The translations under genes and the position numbers were made by a program. This document shows positions 1 to 5,708 of a stretch of DNA of 34,363 nucleotides, piece after piece; position 1 is the stretch's first letter, and each line of letters opens with the position of its first letter. The stretch spans positions 1 through 34,363 of IMG/VR virus record IMGVR_UViG_3300043410_000816; one strand, written 5' to 3'. Origin of the DNA: a virus. Below the pieces are notes generated by a model. That model ran no database searches and was not told the origin of the DNA. It saw nothing but the letters and a program-made list of their open reading frames with translations.

Positions 1-2
1 TA

Positions 3-608
3 GATAACTATAATAGATTAGCTGACTTCGAATATTATCCTGTAAATATACAAAGATATGCGGACAAGAACGGATTAGCTTACTCTGAAGCTTATAAAGA
101 AGTTAAAGAGTTTGCTATTAAACACATGGAGGAAACCTTATTCGTAAAGCTAGCTAACGGTTCAACTTGGGGAACTCCTTTAATCTATGACATAGAGTTC
201 TGTGATGACATTAAATTCTTAAAGATTAAATGGAATAAAGAAGTTATACCTCTAATTAGCGGAACTATGGAGAACGGAAAGTTCTTACGCTATGATGCTA
301 GGATGGATTCTACTTCTAGCAATAAAGTCTATCTACTTTCTGAACTTTTACAAAAAAACTTATATAGGTTAAGCCTAAGACCTTTTTCTTTTACTCTAAG
401 TATTATGGAAATTAGAGAAGCTACTGGAACTGTACATAGTTATCCAGAGTACTATGAACTAAAACGTAACGTAATTACCCCTACTTTAAAGGAAATGGCG
501 GAAACTATAGGAGAGAAACTTGTCTTAGCTAAAGGAAATAGACGAGAAGTGACATTTATACGAGCTAAAGAGACTGAAACTAGAACTTTACTACCAACTG
601 GAGTTTAA
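3..608 (+). CDS. Rep_3-family replication initiator, 5' end cut by window edge
   Basis: The frame is open from the first bases of the window to TAA at 606-608 (201 residues visible), so the gene starts outside. The ATG at 126 lies in this frame but has no Shine-Dalgarno sequence and is not the likely start. The visible part matches the WH1 winged-helix domain of Rep_3 plasmid initiators: an I-P-L-I-S-G segment, F-L-R-Y-D-A-R-M, a Y-L-L-S-E-L-L helix, then E-I-R-E-A-T-G, a Y-E-L-K-R-N-V-I helix leading into L-K-E-M, and a wing strand ending K-G-N-R-R-E-V-T-F-I. Rep_3 proteins bind iterons and open the origin of theta-replicating plasmids. The protein stops soon after this domain, with no obvious WH2; the next ORF starts 2 bases later and could supply a second DNA-binding domain. 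Family call made by recall of motifs. Confidence 0.75.
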   Translation, partial: DNYNRLADFEYYPVNIQRYADKNGLAYSEAYKEVKEFAIKHMEETLFVKLANGSTWGTPLIYDIEFCDDIKFLKIKWNKEVIPLISGTMENGKFLRYDARMDSTSSNKVYLLSELLQKNLYRLSLRPFSFTLSIMEIREATGTVHSYPEYYELKRNVITPTLKEMAETIGEKLVLAKGNRREVTFIRAKETETRTLLPTGV

Positions 609-610
609 CA

Positions 611-964
611 ATGCACAAATTATTCGATAGAATCAAACTAGAGTTAGCTTTAGATGCTAAATGGGAAGCTAATCCTGCTTTAAAAGAACTATTTACAGGT
701 AATCCTAAGGATTTCTACTTACGAAAACCAGATATAAGAAAGAGAAACAAAGTTAGTAGGCAGTATGTCTATCCTATACTTAGAAGTCTTAGTGAGATTT
801 ACGGTATCCAAACTATTTCTATAGATACTAATAAAACCATAGATATAACTATTTATCTTCTACATGAAACTGAGGAGATACTGTTTAACCAACTTATCGA
901 AGAGTTTAGCTGTGAAGGATTAACTTTCGCGGCTATTTGTAATGATAAGATAATTGATTTATAA
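611..964 (+). CDS. Unknown protein, possible winged-helix DNA-binding domain
   Basis: 117 residues. It starts 2 bases after the Rep_3 stop, with GGAG at 600-603 and 7-base spacing, so it is translationally coupled to the initiator. I do not recognise the family. Residues about 40-85 are basic (R-K-R-N-K-V-S-R), then a helix (Y-V-Y-P-I-L-R-S-L), then two short beta strands around I-Q-T-I-S-I-D and I-D-I-T-I-Y-L. This is the shape of a recognition helix followed by a wing. It could be the detached second domain of the initiator or an independent replication/copy-control protein; the sequence alone does not decide. Confidence 0.6.
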   Translation: MHKLFDRIKLELALDAKWEANPALKELFTGNPKDFYLRKPDIRKRNKVSRQYVYPILRSLSEIYGIQTISIDTNKTIDITIYLLHETEEILFNQLIEEFSCEGLTFAAICNDKIIDL

Positions 965-982
965 ACCTAGCTATGGTATAAT
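954..982 (+). promoter_or_regulatory. Sigma70-type promoter with extended -10
   Basis: TTGATT (954-959), 17-base spacer, perfect TATAAT (977-982) preceded by TGG at 974-976, which gives an extended -10. It lies at the 3' end of the preceding ORF and would start transcription near 989, in front of the 46-residue ORF, nrdJb and the small membrane peptide. The -10 overlaps a perfect inverted repeat, so regulation is likely. Confidence 0.65.
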
Positions 983-1009
983 AGTCTCTAACTTAAAGGA
1001 GACTATTAT
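978..1009. promoter_or_regulatory. Perfect 11-bp inverted repeat spanning -10, RBS and start codon
   Basis: ATAATAGTCTC (978-988) and GAGACTATTAT (999-1009) are exact reverse complements separated by 10 bases. The left arm contains most of the -10 box. The right arm contains part of the Shine-Dalgarno AAAGGAG and the first two bases of the ATG at 1008. It could be a repressor operator, or in read-through RNA a hairpin hiding the ribosome-binding site. Confidence 0.65.
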
Positions 1010-1148
1010 GACCGACTCAAAACAACCAACTGAACTCTCTTATCTTGAAAAGTTAAGAGCTAGAGAACTTAAAGACACACCCTTAAAAGAGGACACTGAA
1101 AATGACTTTCAAAATCAACCAGAAGATAACAGCCTACAAAGTAGTTGA
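1008..1148 (+). CDS. Small acidic protein of unknown function
   Basis: 46 residues, hydrophilic, rich in Glu, Asp, Lys and Gln, with no membrane segment. The ATG at 1008 is chosen over an in-frame TTG at 954 because AAAGGAG (996-1002) sits just upstream and the TTG falls in the promoter -35. Its 3' end overlaps the nrdJb-like gene by 47 bases in another frame, so the two may be translationally linked. First gene behind the promoter/palindrome at 954-1009. Function unknown; a small regulator or a leader ORF are both possible. Confidence 0.55.
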   Translation: MTDSKQPTELSYLEKLRARELKDTPLKEDTENDFQNQPEDNSLQSS

Positions 1149-1743
1149 CAAAACTGAACCCACAACTCCAGAGTCAACTATTCAAGTAATGAATGAGTTT
1201 ATCTCCAGACCCGACTTTCTAATAGGAACTACCTATAAAATCAAAACTCCCCAGTCAGAGCACGCCATGTATATAACTATTAATGACATGATTCTTAACG
1301 AAGGAACAGCTGACGAGTTCAAACATCCCTACGAGATGTTCATCAACTCCAAAAACATGGAACACTTCCAGTGGGTACTTGCACTTACGCGGCTTATCAG
1401 TGCAGTTTGGAGAAAAGGAGGTAATGCGCACTTCCTCATTGAGGAGTTAAAGAATGTCTTTGACCCCAAGGGCGGTTACTATAAGCGGGGAGGAGTCTAC
1501 ATGCCCTCAATAGTTGCTGAAATAGGTCATGTAATAGAGAAACATTTACTGGCTATGGGTTACTATGTAGCTGAAGTAGACCCTAACTTACAAAAGTTCC
1601 TCCAAGAGAAGCGGGAAGAGGTCAGTTCTAGTTCAGAATTCCCAGAGTCAGCTACTTTATGTTCGAAATGCTCAACTAAAGCTCTAGTTTTACTTGATGG
1701 TTGCCAAACTTGCTTAAACTGTGGAGAATCTAAATGTGGCTAG
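1102..1743 (+). CDS. nrdJb: NrdJb-like C-terminal part of B12-dependent (class II) ribonucleotide reductase
   Basis: 213 residues. The middle (about 45-150) is a TSCPD-type domain with Y-K-I-K-T-P, F-I-N-S-K-N-M-E-H-F-Q-W, L-T-R-L-I-S-A-V-W-R-K-G-G, F-D-P-K-G-G-Y and P-S-I-V-A-E-I-G. The C-terminus carries six cysteines (187, 190, 201, 204, 207, 212) ending S-K-C-G, as at the C-terminus of adenosylcobalamin-dependent reductases. In Pseudomonas the class II enzyme is split into NrdJa (catalytic) and NrdJb, and this protein matches NrdJb along its length. No catalytic NrdJa lies in the window, so it may act with a partner elsewhere in the phage or with a host enzyme. Class II reductases make deoxynucleotides without oxygen. 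ATG 1102 has AGAGG about 9-10 bases upstream. Base composition looks slightly richer in C than neighbours, which may indicate host origin. Confidence 0.85.
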   Translation: MTFKINQKITAYKVVDKTEPTTPESTIQVMNEFISRPDFLIGTTYKIKTPQSEHAMYITINDMILNEGTADEFKHPYEMFINSKNMEHFQWVLALTRLISAVWRKGGNAHFLIEELKNVFDPKGGYYKRGGVYMPSIVAEIGHVIEKHLLAMGYYVAEVDPNLQKFLQEKREEVSSSSEFPESATLCSKCSTKALVLLDGCQTCLNCGESKCG

Positions 1744-1814
1744 ATACTGACCTCGCTGTTACAGTAATAATAGCTCTAGCTATTACCCTTGTAACCTTAC
1801 TCTTTGTAGAGTAA
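1734..1814 (+). CDS. Tiny single-span membrane peptide
   Basis: 26 residues. It begins inside the last codons of the nrdJb-like gene (10-base overlap, different frame) with GGAG at 1723-1726 and 7-base spacing. Four residues after the first Met are M-W-L-D-T-D-like and polar, followed by an almost unbroken hydrophobic stretch of about 19 residues (L-A-V-T-V-I-I-A-L through L-L-F-V) and a final Glu. It ends 8 bases before the convergent endolysin gene. Too short for family assignment. The good ribosome site and clean membrane segment argue that it is real; it could be a lysis accessory or a membrane-enzyme regulator. Confidence 0.45.
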   Translation: MWLDTDLAVTVIIALAITLVTLLFVE

Positions 1815-1822
1815 CTTCCCTC

Positions 1823-2173
1823 TTAACCTTTCCATCTTGCATGACCTTCTCTTACATCAACATGAGTGAAGGTCTTGTAGCTTCCCAAACCTCCAATTCT
1901 ATCCCCGAAAGTAGTTTCAAGCCAAGCTTGTACATCTGAAGGGTGCATATCTTTAATCTTAATATCAGCTGCATTACCTAAAACGTGTTGAGAGTGTTTA
2001 GCTCCTCCAACCTCAGCATTATGCTTCTCGCACCGCTTTCCACTCATAATAGTAATAGGTTTACCAACTTTAGTGCGGATTTCTTCCAGTAAGTCAACTA
2101 ACTTCGGACTCACTTCCATCTCTTGACACCCACAATGGCACATAAACTCACTAGGTTTAAAGTGTTCGCTCAT
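1823..2173 (-). CDS. Endolysin: M15-family zinc peptidase
   Basis: 116 residues, the size of single-domain M15 phage lysins (VanY/L-Ala-D-Glu peptidase type). Visible motifs: N-terminal F-M-C-H-C-G-C, S-G-K-R at 44-47, H-N-A-E-V-G-G-A, S-Q-H-V-L-G-N-A-A-D at 61-70 and F-T-H-V-D-V-R at 102-108. His63, Asp70 and His104 are the expected zinc ligands and Asp106 is near the active site. It cuts peptide bonds in peptidoglycan at the end of infection. No signal peptide is visible, so it would depend on the holins encoded just upstream. Its start overlaps the stop of the second holin-like gene by 4 bases; GAGAGGT lies upstream. Last gene of the minus-strand operon. Confidence 0.88.
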   Translation of the reverse strand: MSEHFKPSEFMCHCGCQEMEVSPKLVDLLEEIRTKVGKPITIMSGKRCEKHNAEVGGAKHSQHVLGNAADIKIKDMHPSDVQAWLETTFGDRIGGLGSYKTFTHVDVREGHARWKG

Positions 2174-2412
2174 TTCTTACCTCTCAAAAGTAAAATAGTT
2201 TTAAGTTTCTGTTCCACGCGAATCATATCATTATCTAGGACTCGAATCTGGTCTATAAGTTCTACAAGTACGATGTAAGCTTCCTCTAGTATAGGCTTAA
2301 TCATAGTTGTAGTCCATAACCAGACAAAGTAGACAATATAACCCATACCCGCAGCAGCTATTATAGGAAAACCATACTGATTTATATAGTTAGCAAGCTC
2401 TTTAAGGTCCAT
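2170..2412 (-). CDS. Holin-like membrane protein 2
   Basis: 80 residues: one membrane span at about 14-35 (Y-G-F-P-I-I-A-A-A-G-M-G-Y-I-V-Y-F-V) followed by a helical, coiled-coil-like tail and a basic end (R-G-K-K). The ATG at 2412 is chosen because AAGGAG lies 9 bases upstream and the start then aligns with holin-like protein 1. A second in-frame ATG six codons earlier (2430) has no ribosome site and itself precedes the AAGGAG. The protein is a diverged copy of its upstream neighbour (shared G-F-P-I, A-A and G-M/M-G segments, similar length, same layout), suggesting a holin/antiholin pair. Next to the endolysin gene, with a 4-base overlap. Confidence 0.68.
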   Translation of the reverse strand: MDLKELANYINQYGFPIIAAAGMGYIVYFVWLWTTTMIKPILEEAYIVLVELIDQIRVLDNDMIRVEQKLKTILLLRGKK

Positions 2413-2653
2413 TAGGAGGTTCTCCTTCATTTGGAAGTTCTAAAGCTCTTGAAAGTAGCTTATCTATCTTTACAATATCCTGTGACATACCAGAAACTCG
2501 TAAGTCAAGTTGTTTTATGATAGCTATTAGACTTTTAACCTTCTCAAGTACAGAATCTAAGATAAACTTCTGCGTGAGGAAGACGAAATACATCCCCACG
2601 CAAGCAGCTGCTATTGGAAATCCTACTTCAGTTATAAAGTTTAGAAAGTCCAT
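2402..2653 (-). CDS. Holin-like membrane protein 1
   Basis: 83 residues: short N-terminus, one hydrophobic span at about 10-30 (G-F-P-I-A-A-A-C-V-G-M-Y-F-V-F-L), then an amphipathic helical region with regular hydrophobic spacing and a Pro-rich end. A paralogue of the next gene, which overlaps its 3' end by 11 bases. No Shine-Dalgarno is visible before ATG 2653, so translation may depend on the upstream gene ending 10 bases before. Position next to an M15 endolysin supports a role in membrane permeabilisation. Small virion or fibre-linked membrane proteins of this shape also exist, so the holin role is inferred. Confidence 0.68.
   Translation of the reverse strand: MDFLNFITEVGFPIAAACVGMYFVFLTQKFILDSVLEKVKSLIAIIKQLDLRVSGMSQDIVKIDKLLSRALELPNEGEPPNGP
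2414..2426 (-). promoter_or_regulatory. Hairpin enclosing the holin-2 ribosome-binding site
   Basis: Read on the minus strand: AGGAG, three-base loop AAC, CTCCT. The 5' arm is the Shine-Dalgarno of the ATG at 2412, so the folded RNA would hide it. The other in-frame ATG (2430) lies immediately upstream of the hairpin. This resembles in principle the structure-controlled dual start of lambda S, though the details differ. Confidence 0.5.
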
Positions 2654-2663
2654 AGGTTTTAAA

Positions 2664-3092
2664 TTAAGTTAAAGGAGTAGATTGAGCATTAACTAATACC
2701 CAAGATACAGTTGGCTCGTCCCACTCATAGAAATTTCCATCCTGCGGGTAAGGTACTGGAGGATTCCAGCTCATAGTAGCTAAGTCACCTATCCAAGAAG
2801 GGTAAGGTTTTCTAGCTTGATGTTCAGTTTCTTTATCCGTATTAAACTCCTCTTCCGTAAGAACTTTTATAACACCATTTAGATATACACTGGCATCATC
2901 ATCACAAGTCCCATAGTATAAAGGTGTCTCTAAATAAACTCCATCTTCTCTTAAACTTATCGGGTAAATAGATTCATTAGAGAATATAAACTGAAAGCCT
3001 TTTACATTAGGTAAACTTGGACCAGAGGTCATAGGAGCTTCGGTACATAATGTATTTGTAACTGCATCTATGTTTGTTAATTTAATATACAT
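2664..3092 (-). CDS. Fibre-associated or fibre-chaperone-like protein
   Basis: 142 residues, soluble, acidic. The C-terminal third has P-Y-P-S-W-I, W-N-P-P-V-P-Y-P, G-N-F-Y-E-W-D-E-P and V-S-W-V, a Trp/Pro-rich pattern I associate with small proteins next to phage tail fibres. It starts with a good AGGAGA at 5-base spacing and lies directly downstream of the Fn3/DUF1566 protein, where fibre chaperones often sit. Whether it is virion-bound or an assembly factor cannot be told from sequence. Confidence 0.5.
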   Translation of the reverse strand: MYIKLTNIDAVTNTLCTEAPMTSGPSLPNVKGFQFIFSNESIYPISLREDGVYLETPLYYGTCDDDASVYLNGVIKVLTEEEFNTDKETEHQARKPYPSWIGDLATMSWNPPVPYPQDGNFYEWDEPTVSWVLVNAQSTPLT

Positions 3093-3100
3093 ATAATCTC

Positions 3101-4459
3101 CTACACTGGGATTCGTCTAACAGCTCTAATACGCCATGAGGTTATTGTTTTATACCCAGTAGTAGCTTCACCAGTATTAAAAGACCTAACGTGCATTTCA
3201 TTAGTAGCATAAGTTGAAACTGGAGGGTGTTCATTTTCTGAACTACTAAAATAAAAACCAGAGACAAATGCTTCAGAATTTCCAAGTTGGAAACTGCTTA
3301 AATAAGTCTGAGCAGGGCTACTTGCGGTATAAGCTGTTGTAGTAGACCTTGGCGATACTGCTGCTGGATTATACCCATTAGGAATACCATCCCAATTACC
3401 TGTAGTAGGGTTAAGAGACCCATTTATAGTAGTTAAATAAGTATTATTAGCTGTTGTTGTAGGTTTAAAGTAATAGTATAATGATTCTAGTTCAAAGAGG
3501 GAAGGAACATACCAATCATTATACCCACCTATGGTTAAATTTTTACAAAAGGTAGCTGCTACCCTATTAGTGCCTTGAGCTGCTTGTGTTACAGTATTTG
3601 CATACCCATTTGTTTGATTTAGTGTATTATAGTAAGTAGTAGGGCCATATGGTTCAGTAACTATCTCGCCAGTAGCTTTAGGAGATAGAATTAAATGGTA
3701 TAATGTCCCATTATCGTTTATCTTTCCTGCATAAAAACCGCCACCAAAAGAAGCTCCTAAAACTACCATAAGAACAGAAGGACTAGTGGGGCTAGGGTTA
3801 CTTGTACCAATAGCATTAGTAGCTGTAACTGTAAATGTATAAGATTGTCCTGTAGTTAAACCTGTGAAAGTCATAGTCCCTGACCCACTTTGGTTTAAAG
3901 TTATAGTAGCACCATTAGAACAAGTACCTGTATAACTTGTAATAACAGAATTTCCATTGTAGGAGGGAGCTGCAAAGGTAATTACTGCTGTAGTATCAGA
4001 AGTAGCACTTGCAGAAGTTATAGTAGGAGCGTCTGGAGCACTTATGTTAGTCGGTGTATAACTATTACTAGCTGAACTAGGTACACTAGTCCCTAGCTGG
4101 TTAGTTGCAGTCATGGTAAAAGTATAAGTAACCCCGTTAGTCAAGCCAGTTAAAGTTAAAGGACTGCTAATACCAGATACGCTATTACCTCCAGGGGAGC
4201 TAGTAACAGTATAATTTGTAATACTATAACCGCCATTATCATCTGGCGCAGTAAAAGGTATTCTAGCAAAAGCATTACCTCCTGTAACAGTTCCTAAGAC
4301 AGGAGGGTCTGGTACTGAGTAAGTTTTTGCCCATAAAGAGCTTTGTTTAGCTTGACTTTGCTCAGATAAAGAAAACCTTCCATTAGCTTTTCCAGTATAA
4401 CGAGTACCAGACATAGGCGCAGGAGTAGGCGTTACAACATTACCTCTATATTTAGACAT
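3101..4459 (-). CDS. Receptor-binding-like protein: two Fn3 domains plus DUF1566/Lcl domain
   Basis: 452 residues. After a short basic N-terminus come two fibronectin type III domains (about 50-140 and 140-232), each with the A-P/P-x-x-P start, L-T-G-L-T-x-G-x-x-Y-T-F and T-A-T-N motifs. The C-terminal about 220 residues match DUF1566 (Lcl_C): G-G-Y-N-D-W-Y-V-P-S-L-F-E-L, Y-F-S-S-S-E, V-R-S-F-N and the closing R-I-R-A-V-R-R. This domain has a C-type-lectin-like fold and commonly binds surface ligands. The gene sits in the minus-strand fibre operon, supporting a host-recognition role. DUF1566 proteins can be targets of diversity-generating retroelements, but no reverse transcriptase gene is in this window. 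Confidence 0.78.
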   Translation of the reverse strand: MSKYRGNVVTPTPAPMSGTRYTGKANGRFSLSEQSQAKQSSLWAKTYSVPDPPVLGTVTGGNAFARIPFTAPDDNGGYSITNYTVTSSPGGNSVSGISSPLTLTGLTNGVTYTFTMTATNQLGTSVPSSASNSYTPTNISAPDAPTITSASATSDTTAVITFAAPSYNGNSVITSYTGTCSNGATITLNQSGSGTMTFTGLTTGQSYTFTVTATNAIGTSNPSPTSPSVLMVVLGASFGGGFYAGKINDNGTLYHLILSPKATGEIVTEPYGPTTYYNTLNQTNGYANTVTQAAQGTNRVAATFCKNLTIGGYNDWYVPSLFELESLYYYFKPTTTANNTYLTTINGSLNPTTGNWDGIPNGYNPAAVSPRSTTTAYTASSPAQTYLSSFQLGNSEAFVSGFYFSSSENEHPPVSTYATNEMHVRSFNTGEATTGYKTITSWRIRAVRRIPV

Positions 4460-4470
4460 AATTAAGTACC

Positions 4471-4866
4471 TTAGGAAATATCTTCATAACTAATTATATA
4501 GTTAATTTTACTAGCTATCCCAGAAGTTACAATAATAGATGTACCTTCTTCAAGATAAACAGCAGTAGATTTATCAAGTACGTTAAGTGTCGCACCTGCT
4601 GGAATAGCTACCGTAAAGATTATCGGATAAGCTGTACCGTCACTAGGAGCAGAACCTTTAGCTACTGCGCCATTAGTATAGATTGAAACAGTTGCGCTGA
4701 TTGAGTTAGTTCCGTCAACATTAGCTGCTAAAATTTGATTTACTTTAAAAACTTTACCACTTGCTGCTGGATTAGGCAAAAGAACAACTGCTGTCGTTAC
4801 CGCTGGGGTAAGATAAGTTGTCTTAGCATAAATATTTGCAACATTAACTATATTAGGTGCTGCCAT
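4471..4866 (-). CDS. Small beta-rich virion protein (hypothetical)
   Basis: 131 residues starting M-A-A-P-N-I-V-N-V, with GGAGG 9 bases upstream. Alternating hydrophobic residues suggest an all-beta fold; it has P-A-A-S-G-K-V-F-K-V-N-Q-I near residue 35 and a closing Y-I-I-S-Y-E. Small proteins beginning this way are common in fibre regions of aquatic phages, where they are annotated as structural proteins of unknown role. Position between fibre and receptor-binding genes suggests a fibre-network component. Confidence 0.6.
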   Translation of the reverse strand: MAAPNIVNVANIYAKTTYLTPAVTTAVVLLPNPAASGKVFKVNQILAANVDGTNSISATVSIYTNGAVAKGSAPSDGTAYPIIFTVAIPAGATLNVLDKSTAVYLEEGTSIIVTSGIASKINYIISYEDIS

Positions 4867-4871
4867 TTAGA

Positions 4872-5708
4872 TTAACCTCCAAATACGATTGCCATAGCTA
4901 TGGCTTTACCTGTTGAAACTCCTCCAGAACCTCCAGAAATAGTTATATCTCCAGAACCTAAAAGTGAGTTACCATTAATTGTCTTGATATTTGTACCACT
5001 AACAAGAGCTGCTTGTTTTGTATTAAAAGTTGTCCAATCCGTAGAAGTTAAAACACCTCTAGCTGTCGCACTTGCACTAGGTACATTAATAGTAATAACT
5101 GGAGTAGAAGTACTATCAGCTACAGTAGAAGTTAAATCTATACCTGTAGTTGTAATAGTAAGTGCAGCTACAGAGTTTACAGTCCCAGTACCGGCATCTC
5201 CTTTGTCTCCTTTAATAAGAGTCCACTCATAATCCCCAGCTGTAGTGGATTCTGTAGTAGAAGTCTTATTAACCGCAATACCAATATAACTTTTACCAGT
5301 TGAAGTATTACTTAACCCAGTACCAATAGCATCATCAGCATATTTAATCCAAGTATAAGTTGGACTACCATCATTACCTTTAATCTGCGACCAAGTATAG
5401 TCAGTTGCAACTGTAGACTCAGTTGCTGAGGTCTTGTTAACTGCAATACCGATAAATAGTTTATTAGTCGGTGTATCCGAAAGTCCAGTTCCTATGGAAT
5501 CGTCTGCATACTTTATCCAAGTATATAAAGAAGCACCATCTCCAGCAACCAAGTCCCAGTCTGAAGTTACAGTAGGTAAAGCAGTTGTAGTTGTTTTAGC
5601 AATATAGCTAGCCCCATTATACCTAACTAAATCTAAAGGTTTATGAGACCCAGCTGTATAAGTGCCTTTAGGTACTATAGCAACTCTACCTAAATTTGTA
5701 GTCGTCAT
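4872..5708 (-). CDS. Tail fibre protein with tandem repeats
   Basis: 278 residues. The N-terminus has a carbohydrate-binding-like motif (Y-T-A-G, L-D-L-V-R-Y-N-G-A-S-Y-I-A-K). Two repeats of about 50 residues follow, each Y-T-W-I-K-Y-A-D-D, G-T-G-L-S, I-G-I-A-V-N-K-T-S, D-Y-x-W and I-K-G. Then come a short G-D-K-G-D-A-G collagen-like turn and a cassette with T-F-N-T-K-Q-A-A-L-V-S-G and I-K-T-I-N-G-N-S-L-L-G-S-G-D-I, which is also near the end of the larger fibre upstream. The stop of that larger fibre overlaps this ATG (TAATG). GGAG is 8 bases upstream. Confidence 0.78.
   Translation of the reverse strand: MTTTNLGRVAIVPKGTYTAGSHKPLDLVRYNGASYIAKTTTTALPTVTSDWDLVAGDGASLYTWIKYADDSIGTGLSDTPTNKLFIGIAVNKTSATESTVATDYTWSQIKGNDGSPTYTWIKYADDAIGTGLSNTSTGKSYIGIAVNKTSTTESTTAGDYEWTLIKGDKGDAGTGTVNSVAALTITTTGIDLTSTVADSTSTPVITINVPSASATARGVLTSTDWTTFNTKQAALVSGTNIKTINGNSLLGSGDITISGGSGGVSTGKAIAMAIVFGG

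Noticed and set aside
126-608. ATG 126 as the start of the Rep_3 gene
   Set aside because: No Shine-Dalgarno sequence, and the frame stays open to the left edge, so the gene begins outside the window.
954-1007. TTG start extending the 46-residue ORF upstream
   Set aside because: The TTG is part of a -35 box, and a much better RBS/ATG pair lies at 996-1010.
3101-4459. A complete diversity-generating retroelement
   Set aside because: The DUF1566 domain is a plausible target, but no reverse transcriptase, accessory gene or template repeat was seen in the window.
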